Positions 1 through 7,656 of a stretch of DNA of 64,000 nt are shown here, piece by piece. Origin of the DNA: Armatimonadota bacterium (GTDB taxonomy: Bacteria; Armatimonadota; Fimbriimonadia; Fimbriimonadales; Fimbriimonadaceae); the NCBI GenBank assembly GCA_025360125.1, contig JANYCU010000024.1, forward strand, positions 1 through 64,000, given 5' to 3'. The notes below the pieces were generated by a model, which saw only the letters and a list, made by a program, of their open reading frames with translations, had not been told where the DNA came from and did not search any database. A program made the position numbers and the translations under genes. Each line of letters starts with the position of its first letter. Within the stretch, counting starts at the first letter, position 1.

Positions 1-140
1 TTCGCTGGAAACTTATATCCATGAAATCTACAACCAAGAAAGAATGCACTCGTCACTCGGCTACATCAGCCCACAACAATTCGAGTCGCGTCTAAACGGA
101 GAGACGCGATGAAGGTGTCCGAAATTTTCACCGCATTTCA
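1..140 (+). mobile_element. Right end of an IS3-family insertion sequence
   Basis: The window opens inside an IS3-family element. The 3' end of its transposase gene is at 2-112, and the likely right terminus ends with the CA at 139-140. Read on the opposite strand the last 27 bases begin TGAAATGCGG and include GGACACC, the usual layout of an IS3 or IS2 terminal repeat (5'-TG and an inner GGACAC). The left end lies outside the window, so the target duplication cannot be checked. Confidence 0.75.
2..112 (+). CDS. IS3-family transposase OrfB, C-terminal 36 residues (5' end outside window)
   Basis: The reading frame enters from the left edge and ends at TGA 110-112. The visible residues include YNQERMHSSLGYISPQQFE, which is the conserved C-terminal block of the DDE integrase domain of IS3-family OrfB proteins (YNxxRxHSxLGYxSPxxFE). 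The catalytic DDE residues lie upstream and are not seen. Family assignment is confident; the IS3 subgroup cannot be given from this piece. Confidence 0.85.
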   Translation, partial: SLETYIHEIYNQERMHSSLGYISPQQFESRLNGETR

Positions 141-176
141 CAACCAGTTAACGACCCATGGGTCGGGGAAGGGGTT

Positions 177-2264
177 TTGATTTCGGATGGTGTCAAGATT
201 TTGATGTATTGTCCGGTCAATCCATATTTGCGCGTCAGACCAGTAACTCAATTTAACCCTCCCGCTGGATATGCGAAGGATTGTTCCATAATCGGGAATT
301 TTGGGCGAAATCTCTACGATGCCACCATCGCTCCTACCTTAACCGGAAGCACCAGTGGCGGAGCGTTTGCTTTTGTCGGGGCAACCTCGTCAGCCGCCGC
401 TCAAGTCAATATTGCCGCCACGCAGGCTACAAGCAGTACGTTGACGCTTAATTTTTCTAGTGCCATCAATTCGACGAACGGGCGACAATTTGCGATGCTT
501 TTGGCGACACCAGATGCCGATTGCGACATATTTAGGAACTGCAAAGTTGAACTGTATGTCGGGGCAATCCCTTATGTCATTCACGATCCCCAGGGAACAG
601 ATTACAACGAATGTTCGCTGGAAAACTTTACTGATCCGAACATCACCTACACAACAACTCCCGGATCGGTACCTCAAAAGACACTTCAACTTTACGTGTG
701 GGCCATTCAACACGATAATTACTCTGGCGATGTAACGAAAGCTGTTTTCACTTACAAGGGAGCAACAAATCGGTATAAGGCGACAGCACTTGAAATTTTG
801 AGCGCAGGTATTTCAGGAACGAGTGTGGCGGGAGTACCAAACTATGCGGTGTCGTATGTCGATACTCATACTGGCGCCGAGTCGGGGGCTGTGGTGCTCA
901 ATTCAGAACGAGCAACAGGCGCAATGGTAACCTATCCCACTTCGACCGGGACCAAATACTTTCCATTTCCGTTATCGTACAGCCTGAGGATGAATTGGTC
1001 AGTCAAAGTATCTCCAACCGTGCCCGCTTCAAGCTATGATGGTCTTTTCTTATATCGAAAGGACCCAGGAAGTAGTGGCTATTTTTACGTGAGCGGCTCG
1101 GCAGTTTATACGTCGATTTGGACCGGGTCCAGTTGGCTAAGTTTAGCTCCCTATACGGTAACGGACACCCGGGACGAAACTGGATTGGATCCGGAGCGAC
1201 CGGCACCGACTGCATACAATACGGTGCCAAGCATAAGCGGATCTGCGATCGGATTCACATGCTCAGCATTTGCTAATAATAGATTATTTGTAGGCAGCCT
1301 GGGCCAGTATCAATTTAGCGAATATCGGTTTCCTTTGCGATTTTCGCTAGGAGTTCGGTTAGACGATTCGCCATTGACGGCAGGTGGGTTTAAGTTTGCG
1401 AATGAAAATCCGCAAGCCTTTGCTCCGTTGCTCGGAGATATCAATCTCGACCGAATCGCGTTGTTCACCGACAAAGGAGCCTACGCGCTGGCAGGATTCG
1501 ATGCGTATTCGCTCATGCGCCCAGCGCGACTGTCTCAGTTCGGCACCTTGAGCCCGAAATCAGTTGTAACTCGTCGTGACACGGTTTTTATGTTGGATGA
1601 TGCTCGCCACTTGCGCAGTATTCCCGAAGAAAGTGGACTTGAGACACGATCACATGATGTGAAAGACGTTTTGGACGGAATACCATCTCCGACTTTGCCA
1701 GCCACTTACGGAATTTCTAAGGCTTGGGGGGCGGTATATGATGACCGATACCACCTGTTTTATTGCAAGAGTGGCGACACCTCGAACAAGTATTCATTTG
1801 TTATCGATTTGATTTCTGGAACTTTAGTTCAGGACTCATATGCAACGGGCATCGTCTGCACATTTCAATTCGGAGGAAAGTTGATCGGCGTCAAATCGGA
1901 CGGAACGGGTACTCAGTTAGAATCGGGGACGAGTGACGTAACGGTAAACGTCTTGAGTCGAGAGATCGTGACCGACGGAGATTCGTGGCTGATGGAGCGA
2001 CAAAGGATATACGCCGATTCGAATGCAGGAAAAAGTCTTACTATGTCGTGGACTGGGTTCCCGATTGGGGCTGCGCCAATTACCAGCTCAATTCCGCTTG
2101 ATCCGGTTGCTAGCTCAGTGCGAATTGATGTCAGTACGGCCCTTGGGAAAGGAATTTCGGGACGGTCGATCCAAGCTGGATTCACCGGGGCAATTCCCGG
2201 TGGCAAGAAAATTTATGAGTGGGAATTTGAGACCGAAAATCGTGTTTCGAGAGGCACGGCATGA
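177..2264 (+). CDS. Podovirus-like tail nozzle/stabilisation protein, 5' end cut by the IS
   Basis: Large virion-like protein of 695 residues from a TTG at 177 (ATG at 204 also possible). The frame stays open without a stop back to 141, the first base after the IS end, so the original gene was longer and its start was removed by the insertion. Residues about 395-500 contain a stretch with NRLFVGSL, then DRIALFTDKGAYAL, then a conserved G and VFMLDDARHLRSI. This is the propeller pattern of T7 gp12 and P22 gp10-type tail hub or nozzle proteins. Its stop overlaps the next start (ATGA). Function is inferred from this pattern and the neighbours; expression after IS insertion is doubtful. Confidence 0.55.
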   Translation: MISDGVKILMYCPVNPYLRVRPVTQFNPPAGYAKDCSIIGNFGRNLYDATIAPTLTGSTSGGAFAFVGATSSAAAQVNIAATQATSSTLTLNFSSAINSTNGRQFAMLLATPDADCDIFRNCKVELYVGAIPYVIHDPQGTDYNECSLENFTDPNITYTTTPGSVPQKTLQLYVWAIQHDNYSGDVTKAVFTYKGATNRYKATALEILSAGISGTSVAGVPNYAVSYVDTHTGAESGAVVLNSERATGAMVTYPTSTGTKYFPFPLSYSLRMNWSVKVSPTVPASSYDGLFLYRKDPGSSGYFYVSGSAVYTSIWTGSSWLSLAPYTVTDTRDETGLDPERPAPTAYNTVPSISGSAIGFTCSAFANNRLFVGSLGQYQFSEYRFPLRFSLGVRLDDSPLTAGGFKFANENPQAFAPLLGDINLDRIALFTDKGAYALAGFDAYSLMRPARLSQFGTLSPKSVVTRRDTVFMLDDARHLRSIPEESGLETRSHDVKDVLDGIPSPTLPATYGISKAWGAVYDDRYHLFYCKSGDTSNKYSFVIDLISGTLVQDSYATGIVCTFQFGGKLIGVKSDGTGTQLESGTSDVTVNVLSREIVTDGDSWLMERQRIYADSNAGKSLTMSWTGFPIGAAPITSSIPLDPVASSVRIDVSTALGKGISGRSIQAGFTGAIPGGKKIYEWEFETENRVSRGTA

Positions 2265-2701
2265 ACTCCCATTCCCTTCGACTTTCCGCGGTGGAAGCCC
2301 AGGTTCGAAGGTTACCGAGGGAAGCTTTACCTCATTCCGGACCGAACTTCTTGCAAGCCGCCATCACGATTGTCCCCAAGAACTCGAACACAATTGCGTG
2401 GTCAACTTTTAATGCCGCTGACTATGTTCCGGCGGGGGTTCAAACCGCAATTGTCGAAACAGATTGGGCAATTTCGAGTTCCGACTCGGGTGACAAGGAC
2501 GCCTATATCAAATTTCGGGCTTCCCTTGATACGATCGAAATTGTCGGTTCGCGAGGCCGGGCCTCTGGCAACAGCGACAACATTGCCGGTGCAAACCAAG
2601 TCATGGTGCCAATGACGGCAAATCGATCTTTCGACTATATGATTGAGACCCCCGGCTTCGATCAACTGGCGACGATTCGCCTCATCGGTTACTTCGCATG
2701 A
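2261..2701 (+). CDS. Small virion-associated protein (hypothetical)
   Basis: 146-residue protein whose ATG overlaps the stop of the preceding tail gene and whose own stop overlaps the next start, the compact coupling typical of phage structural operons. No catalytic motif, signal peptide or membrane segment is visible. The second half alternates short hydrophobic strands with Asn, Ser and Gly, consistent with a beta-rich structural protein. A minor tail or adaptor role is inferred from position only. Confidence 0.5.
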   Translation: MNSHSLRLSAVEAQVRRLPREALPHSGPNFLQAAITIVPKNSNTIAWSTFNAADYVPAGVQTAIVETDWAISSSDSGDKDAYIKFRASLDTIEIVGSRGRASGNSDNIAGANQVMVPMTANRSFDYMIETPGFDQLATIRLIGYFA

Positions 2702-3522
2702 GCATCAGTACAACCCCAACTACGTCCCAAACCAAATTGGCTCAGGCTCTTGCCGATTCGGCGACCGCTCTTGCGCTGGCGAGCGCACCCACAACGCTAA
2801 CCGTTTCCGGAGATGTTGTTGGTACTGCATCGGGAACCACGAGTATTACCCCGACTTTGGCTATTGGGGCTAACGTTGTATCGAATGCACAACTGGCGCA
2901 GGTGCCCTCAGCAATATTAAAGGGGAGGGTGAGCGCATCGACTGGAAATGTTGAGAATTTGACTGGTACACAAGCCACGACTCTACTTGATCCATTTACA
3001 ACAGCCCTCAAAGGTTTGGCCCCTCCTCCGGGTTTGGTATCGGGCAAGGTTCTTTCTGATAACGGAACTTGGATCACGCCAAACGCTGGCACCGTGACAT
3101 CAGTTAGCGTGGCTTCGGCAAACGGCTTTAGTGGATCGGTGGCGACGCCCGGAACGACTCCGGCAATCACTTTGTCAACCACCGTTAATGGATTGTTGAA
3201 GGGAAGTGGCTCCTCAATTGTTGCCGCGATTGCCGGCACCGATTATTCGGTGGGGCCATTGGTTACATCGACCATATTGGATTTTGGTACTGGCAAAGAC
3301 ACCTTGTCGGCTACGGTCGCTTTGACGGGGGTTTTGACCACGTCCATGATTATTGGCTCGGTGTGCTGGGACTCATCGTTTACTACCCGATCTGAGGAAG
3401 AGCTCTCTATCGACCCGATCACATTATCGTTTCGAGCTGGCACCAACCAGGTCATCGTCAACGCTGCTGCAGTTCTACGAACCGTGGTTGGCAAATATAA
3501 AATCTCAATAGTGGCTTACTAA
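2698..3522 (+). CDS. Phage tail fibre-like protein
   Basis: 274 residues, coupled to the upstream gene by an ATGA overlap. The N-terminal half is Ala/Thr-rich and repetitive. Residues about 120-185 contain GTVTSVSVASANGFSGSV, then TPAITL, then a GLLKGSG segment ending AGTDY, a block common in tail fibre and host-range proteins of tailed phages and prophages. The last ~70 residues form a different, probably trimer-tip domain. Receptor binding is the expected role; the host target cannot be read from sequence. Confidence 0.7.
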   Translation: MSISTTPTTSQTKLAQALADSATALALASAPTTLTVSGDVVGTASGTTSITPTLAIGANVVSNAQLAQVPSAILKGRVSASTGNVENLTGTQATTLLDPFTTALKGLAPPPGLVSGKVLSDNGTWITPNAGTVTSVSVASANGFSGSVATPGTTPAITLSTTVNGLLKGSGSSIVAAIAGTDYSVGPLVTSTILDFGTGKDTLSATVALTGVLTTSMIIGSVCWDSSFTTRSEEELSIDPITLSFRAGTNQVIVNAAAVLRTVVGKYKISIVAY

Positions 3523-3523
3523 T

Positions 3524-4162
3524 ATGTCCGTAAAAATTGTCGATACTTTAGGAACAAACGAACTCAAAATTGATGCGTCGCACAATGCGGCGCGTACATC
3601 ACTTCGGGCCGACGAGGCCCTGACCTGGATTTCGGTGGGGGCGAATTCCGGCGCGCTGACAGGGGTTGCCGCCGCGGGACCAATTTTTACCTTACGAAAT
3701 ATTGGCAGCAATTTGCTGGTTGTAAGACGCGTTACGATTGGGTATGTCACCACCACTGCTTTTACCGCAGCGCAGGGCCTTGCTTACCAAGCTTTCGTTG
3801 CTCGTGGCTTCACGGCCTCCGATTCGGGGGGCACTGCGATCGTGATCACGGGCAACCAAAACAAGATGCGAACGTCGCTGGCGACCCCAACCAACCTGGA
3901 TATGCGAATCGCTTCGACTGGCGCGTTGACCGCCGGAACCCGAACCTTAGATACGGTGGCGCTCGGAATTGTTGGCGGTGGCTCATCTGCGGTTGGCGCA
4001 TCGTTGAGTCCGCAAAATTTGTTACAGCACGACGCGGGTGACTACCCACTTGTACTGGCCAACAATGAAGGCTTAGTCATTGCTAATACGATTTTAATGG
4101 GTGCAGCAGGAGTCATCCAGCTACACGTAAACGTAGAGTTTGCCGAAATGAGCAGCTACTAG
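3524..4162 (+). CDS. Virion-like protein (hypothetical), 212 aa
   Basis: Starts one base after the tail fibre stop, so it is cotranscribed with the tail genes. The protein is rich in Ala, Thr and Gly with regular short strands and contains an AFTAAQGLAYQAFVARGF segment of a kind I associate with uncharacterised tailed-phage structural proteins. No signal peptide or transmembrane helix. A beta-sandwich decoration or receptor-binding protein is the best guess; the evidence is mostly context. Confidence 0.5.
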   Translation: MSVKIVDTLGTNELKIDASHNAARTSLRADEALTWISVGANSGALTGVAAAGPIFTLRNIGSNLLVVRRVTIGYVTTTAFTAAQGLAYQAFVARGFTASDSGGTAIVITGNQNKMRTSLATPTNLDMRIASTGALTAGTRTLDTVALGIVGGGSSAVGASLSPQNLLQHDAGDYPLVLANNEGLVIANTILMGAAGVIQLHVNVEFAEMSSY

Positions 4163-4172
4163 AGATAACACT

Positions 4173-4757
4173 ATGGGATTCTTTTTAACCGACGCAATCA
4201 ATAGCGCACTGACTCCGCAAGGGACGAATGCGCGCCGCAAACAAGAGGAAGGGCAGCAAAGTATTGGCAATCTCGGAGCCGATATTGCCCGCAGCTCCGG
4301 AGCCGATTACCTTGGTGCCATGAATTTTGGCCGCGGATTCGACCCTCAGATGCGAAGCAACCTTCGATATCTGTCAGATTCGATGAGTACAACTGGCCTT
4401 CGAAACCATGCCATCGCGGCAGCAAACGCCAACAGGTCGCATCTCATGAACCAGCAAATGGCTCCCAGCCTGAATGCCTATGCCACCCAAGGAATGAGAG
4501 CGGCGAGTTGGAACAGTGCGCAAGACGCCGAGAACCAAGCACTCAATAACGCCTTTTCTCCCGAGACTCATGCTCAAGCTTCGCAGGCGTTTCAGCAAGC
4601 ACTCGGAGCCTACAAGCAGGGATATGGAAACGACTTCCAACTCGGAGCCAGCACCTCTTTTGGTCAACCCAAAGTTTCAGTTCAGCCAGGTTTGCTCGAC
4701 TATGCGGGACAAGCTCTTGGCATTGCAAATTCCATAAAGAACTTGAGAAAGCCTTAG
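4173..4757 (+). CDS. Probable internal virion/ejection-type protein, 194 aa
   Basis: Ten bases downstream of the previous gene. It starts GFFLTDAINSALTP and is then largely helical, rich in Ala, Gln and Asn, with a region NAFSPETHAQASQAFQQALG and a hydrophobic C-terminal turn (LLDYAGQALGIANSI). Short helical Ala/Gln-rich proteins beside tail genes in podoviruses are often ejection or internal virion proteins. That role is inferred; no family motif is decisive. Confidence 0.45.
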   Translation: MGFFLTDAINSALTPQGTNARRKQEEGQQSIGNLGADIARSSGADYLGAMNFGRGFDPQMRSNLRYLSDSMSTTGLRNHAIAAANANRSHLMNQQMAPSLNAYATQGMRAASWNSAQDAENQALNNAFSPETHAQASQAFQQALGAYKQGYGNDFQLGASTSFGQPKVSVQPGLLDYAGQALGIANSIKNLRKP

Positions 4758-4765
4758 AAATTCAA

Positions 4766-5812
4766 ATGACTGATTTAACTCACCTTATAAAAGCGGCAAC
4801 GCAATTCGTCAACACTCATCCATCTCACCCTCGCTTTGATCCTTCTCAGCAGCCACAAATGGAGACATCTCAGTCTGATCACTTGATGGACGTCTCGCAT
4901 CAGCATGCCGAGCATGCGGCGAATTTGCCTCCCATTCATGGTGGCAAACGACCAACTGACACCGAGATCGCTCTAGCCCTGCTTCCGGCATTACTTGGGC
5001 AAAATCCGAAGTATCTTGGGGGACTGCTTTCGGGTTATCATCATTCGATGGGCGAAGAGTTGGCTCATCAGCACGCCGATCGGCACGATCAGCAGGTGGC
5101 GCTGATGAATCTTTCTCATCATTATTCCGATTCGGCAAAGTCCGCCCACACCGATGAGATGGCTCGATTCAGCGAAAGTGGCAGGAACTATCGAAGTTCT
5201 ATGTCGAATCAGCGACTTGAGGACACCGCCCACCAGAACGCTCAGCGAATTCAAAGTCATGCAAATGCTGGGCATTTGTCACCCGAGCAGTCGGCCGCTT
5301 TACACCAGTTCAATGTGAACATGCAAGGCATTGCGGACGGCCCGGAAGGCTGGACGACTGAACACCAAAATGCCTACGAACATGCTTTGGACCACCTCCG
5401 CCATCTGGATATCTTCGAGCATGATCCCCACGTCATCGATTCGCTCGTTAAGTCGTTCCCAATTGGGTACAAATCGACGAAGGCGGTTGCGATGTCGCAC
5501 GAAACGTACCACAAGTTTCTGAGCAGCATTTACCATCCCGGAACGGTGACCGAAATGGACGTTCGACGATCGCACATGTGGCTTAACAAGAACGTTCCGG
5601 AAGGCTTCCGGTGGCAGTTTATTATTCCTCAAGAAGGTGAAAGCTGGCAATCGGTATCTCAGCGATTGAACCATGCCCAAGGCGTTCGGGACCAAAGGTC
5701 GGCCGGACAAGTTCAGCCAATGACGCCAAAATTGAACGGAAACGACTGGACAAGCGCCGGACCGATTGGCCCAACAAAGCGAGGAACCTTGCCCCGCGTA
5801 CGGCGATATTAG
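4766..5812 (+). CDS. Histidine-rich virion-like protein, 348 aa
   Basis: Last gene of the first structural block, eight bases after its neighbour. The protein has about 31 histidines in 348 residues, many as AHQHA, QHADRHD and SHHYS patches in the first 240 residues, on a helical, Gln/Ala-rich background. The segment DTEIALALLPALLGQNPKY is the only clearly hydrophobic part. Position after the 194-residue gene suggests a paired ejection or internal virion protein. Metal binding or pH-dependent behaviour is possible but unproven. Its 3' end overlaps the convergent minus gene by four bases. Confidence 0.45.
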   Translation: MTDLTHLIKAATQFVNTHPSHPRFDPSQQPQMETSQSDHLMDVSHQHAEHAANLPPIHGGKRPTDTEIALALLPALLGQNPKYLGGLLSGYHHSMGEELAHQHADRHDQQVALMNLSHHYSDSAKSAHTDEMARFSESGRNYRSSMSNQRLEDTAHQNAQRIQSHANAGHLSPEQSAALHQFNVNMQGIADGPEGWTTEHQNAYEHALDHLRHLDIFEHDPHVIDSLVKSFPIGYKSTKAVAMSHETYHKFLSSIYHPGTVTEMDVRRSHMWLNKNVPEGFRWQFIIPQEGESWQSVSQRLNHAQGVRDQRSAGQVQPMTPKLNGNDWTSAGPIGPTKRGTLPRVRRY

Positions 5813-6153
5813 CGCAGGGAGCCGAGGGAACCCGTAGAGACGATATGGCGCGGCAGTTCTTGAATGAGCTTCTGAACATTTCGTTGGTTCTTACCAAAAT
5901 CGAAACATTGCAGGAAGAACGCCGACTTGCTTCGGATTCGTAAGGTCTTGTTGGGCAAAATGTCTACGATAATTTTCTCGCCAAGAGAGCCCATGCTTAA
6001 CGAGGTGCTGGCCCGGAAGCCATTCGTAATCGGAGTCGGCTTCCACCCAATGCGCGCAAGGGCACTGCCTAAAGATCGAGGGATATCGGTACCCGCCGGA
6101 ATTTCTGACATGATCGTTTCGTATGAGGCAGGAAACCCGAAGGACATATCCAT
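5809..6153 (-). CDS. Conserved hypothetical protein with DFGKNQRN motif
   Basis: Minus-strand protein of 114 residues from ATG 6153; an in-frame TTG at 6186 is an alternative. It reads as an alpha/beta domain: SFGFPASYETIM, then ARIGWKPT, RASTSLSMGSLGE, IRSKSAFFLQCFDFGKNQRN and VQKLIQEL. The pattern of a swapped-strand sheet followed by Ser-rich strand and D-x-GKN-x-x-N helix resembles small uncharacterised bacterial proteins. Function unknown. It lies convergent to the phage block and is likely cargo or host DNA rather than a tail gene. Confidence 0.55.
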   Translation of the reverse strand: MDMSFGFPASYETIMSEIPAGTDIPRSLGSALARIGWKPTPITNGFRASTSLSMGSLGEKIIVDILPNKTLRIRSKSAFFLQCFDFGKNQRNVQKLIQELPRHIVSTGSLGSLR

Positions 6154-6321
6154 ACAGTTTACGCGTTCGCACAGCAAACTCGACAAATCTTAACCAAAAG
6201 TACCCTCTCAATCGAATTTCCTAGGACAAATACGGGTTGACCAACGTGTTGATTCATGACCATTTCAAAGGCCAGGAACAATGATGAACCTTGCGGTGAA
6301 CACATCCCTTAAAAAGAAAGC

Positions 6322-6351
6322 AAAAAAAGGAAAGGGCAAATCGCCCTTTCC
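6322..6351 (-). terminator. Rho-independent terminator
   Basis: On the minus strand, GGAAAGGGC and GCCCTTTCC form a 9-bp stem with a 5-base loop (6329-6351), followed by seven T (6322-6328). It ends the membrane-protein gene at 6377. Confidence 0.85.
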
Positions 6352-6376
6352 ATCCTTAAATTTACAATAACCAAAG

Positions 6377-6895
6377 TTAAGCTTTGCTTCGGCCGCTGTT
6401 GATTCGATAGCAAAGGAACAACACAACCGCAATCGAGAACCCGATAACGATGTTGTGGGACATCATGACCGCATAAAAGCGTCCTGATGTGTCGCTTGGG
6501 TCGGGCTGATATGGCATGACTTTTCCATCGCTCATTCGAATCAAAATGGCAAGTGAAGCGAGCGATACAATGAAGATTGCACACATTCCTTTCAAGAGGC
6601 GCTTCAAGGTTTCGCCTACCGAAACGCGCGGTGCGCTGCCCATCTGGCCAGCCAGCCCGAGCAGGACACCAGCGATCAAGCCCGTCCACCAACTGCCCAT
6701 TGCGCCCCATGCCGGACCGATAATATTCGGATCCTTATAGTAGGTCAAATGAGGAAGGTACATCGTGAAATATGAGACATCGGTGTTCGCCATGATGGTC
6801 TCATTCACGACGCCAAACACGACCGCCATAAACATGGCGCCAATTGCGACTTTGGCAACCGCGGGGATCATTGATTTTTCTGATGCATCAGACAT
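6377..6895 (-). CDS. Four-helix membrane protein, unknown function
   Basis: 172 residues from ATG 6895. The frame is open to ATG 7039, but the extra 48 residues look less protein-like. A TACAAT box lies about 12 bases before ATG 6895, compatible with a short or absent leader. Four hydrophobic segments are visible: IPAVAKVAIGAMFMAVVFGVV, a WWTGLIAGVLLGLAG segment, MCAIFIVSLASLAIL and IVIGFSIAVVLFLCY. A soluble loop after the first helix contains PHLTYYKDPNIIGPAWGAMG. Inner-membrane location is expected. I do not recognise the family. It shares the minus orientation with the 5809 gene, against the phage-like genes around it. Confidence 0.55.
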   Translation of the reverse strand: MSDASEKSMIPAVAKVAIGAMFMAVVFGVVNETIMANTDVSYFTMYLPHLTYYKDPNIIGPAWGAMGSWWTGLIAGVLLGLAGQMGSAPRVSVGETLKRLLKGMCAIFIVSLASLAILIRMSDGKVMPYQPDPSDTSGRFYAVMMSHNIVIGFSIAVVLFLCYRINSGRSKA

Positions 6896-7062
6896 TTCCT
6901 GAATTGTAACACTTTTACCAATTTTGCGTATCCAGCCGCCTTGGCGAAATGAATCTAACCACTTGAGAAGGCAAATAATCGCTAGCAGAGACCACCTTAT
7001 TGAACCTTTCAATAAGGGCAAAATATCCCTCAACTTCATGCTGTTTGAGCTCTGACACTCTT

Positions 7063-7203
7063 GTGGTTCAGCTACGAGTTACCAACGTGGAAACCCAACT
7101 CAATCTCTATTCCCAAACTCCGACGCTGACCGTGTCGGCCGCATCCGGTGGCGCAGGCGGTATTTCGCCTGGCTCGCTGGTGTTGCTAGGAGTGGGGAAG
7201 TAG
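7063..7203 (+). pseudogene. Remnant of a beta-rich (phage-type) protein
   Basis: A 46-residue open stretch from GTG 7063 reading LRVTNVETQLNLYSQ then LTVSAASGGAGG ending LVLLGVGK. It has the composition of the neighbouring tail proteins but no ribosome-binding site or credible start, and it begins abruptly after the minus-strand genes. It is probably the 3' remnant of a larger structural gene; it could also be chance. Confidence 0.3.
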
Positions 7204-7257
7204 GTCAGCCCGAGGTCGCCTCGGTGACAGTTTTTAAAAAAGCAGGAATTAAAATTT

Positions 7258-7656
7258 ATGGCAGGCAAAAGCAACGCATCTAATCTCTCGTTCGTTTCGA
7301 ATGAATGTCCCGACATTCTTCACTATTGGCTACTGGGCGATACCGGATCGGTAACGCTCAAAGGCATCTTCATCAACCGGTACGGCAAGCAGACGGGAGC
7401 GGCGGTTTCGACCACCGTCCCCGTCGGCGACACGGTCAATAATCCGGTCCAGATTTCAGCGTCGATTCCCGCCGACGCGGTGGGCTTCATTGGCAACACC
7501 AGCGGAGGACTGAGGTTTGGGCTCTTTGTTGCGGGTGAGATGACCGTTGCGGGCGGATCGACCACGATCACGTCGGACTTTAAGGCGAACTTCGGTTCGT
7601 ACCCCCTCGTCGCTGCTGGGAACGCGTTGAACTTCGGTTCCGTGGCGGTGGTCTAA
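7258..7656 (+). CDS. Tail-associated hypothetical protein, 132 aa
   Basis: ATG 7258 is preceded by an AGGAA ribosome-binding site at nine bases. The protein is beta-rich (GSVTLKGIFINRYGKQTG, then PVQISASIPADAVGF, then GGLRFGLFVAGEMTVAGG) with no signal or membrane helix. Its stop shares a base with the start of the SGNH tail protein (TAATG), so the two are translationally coupled. It resembles small connector or chaperone-like proteins next to tail fibres only by position. Function unknown. Confidence 0.5.
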   Translation: MAGKSNASNLSFVSNECPDILHYWLLGDTGSVTLKGIFINRYGKQTGAAVSTTVPVGDTVNNPVQISASIPADAVGFIGNTSGGLRFGLFVAGEMTVAGGSTTITSDFKANFGSYPLVAAGNALNFGSVAVV

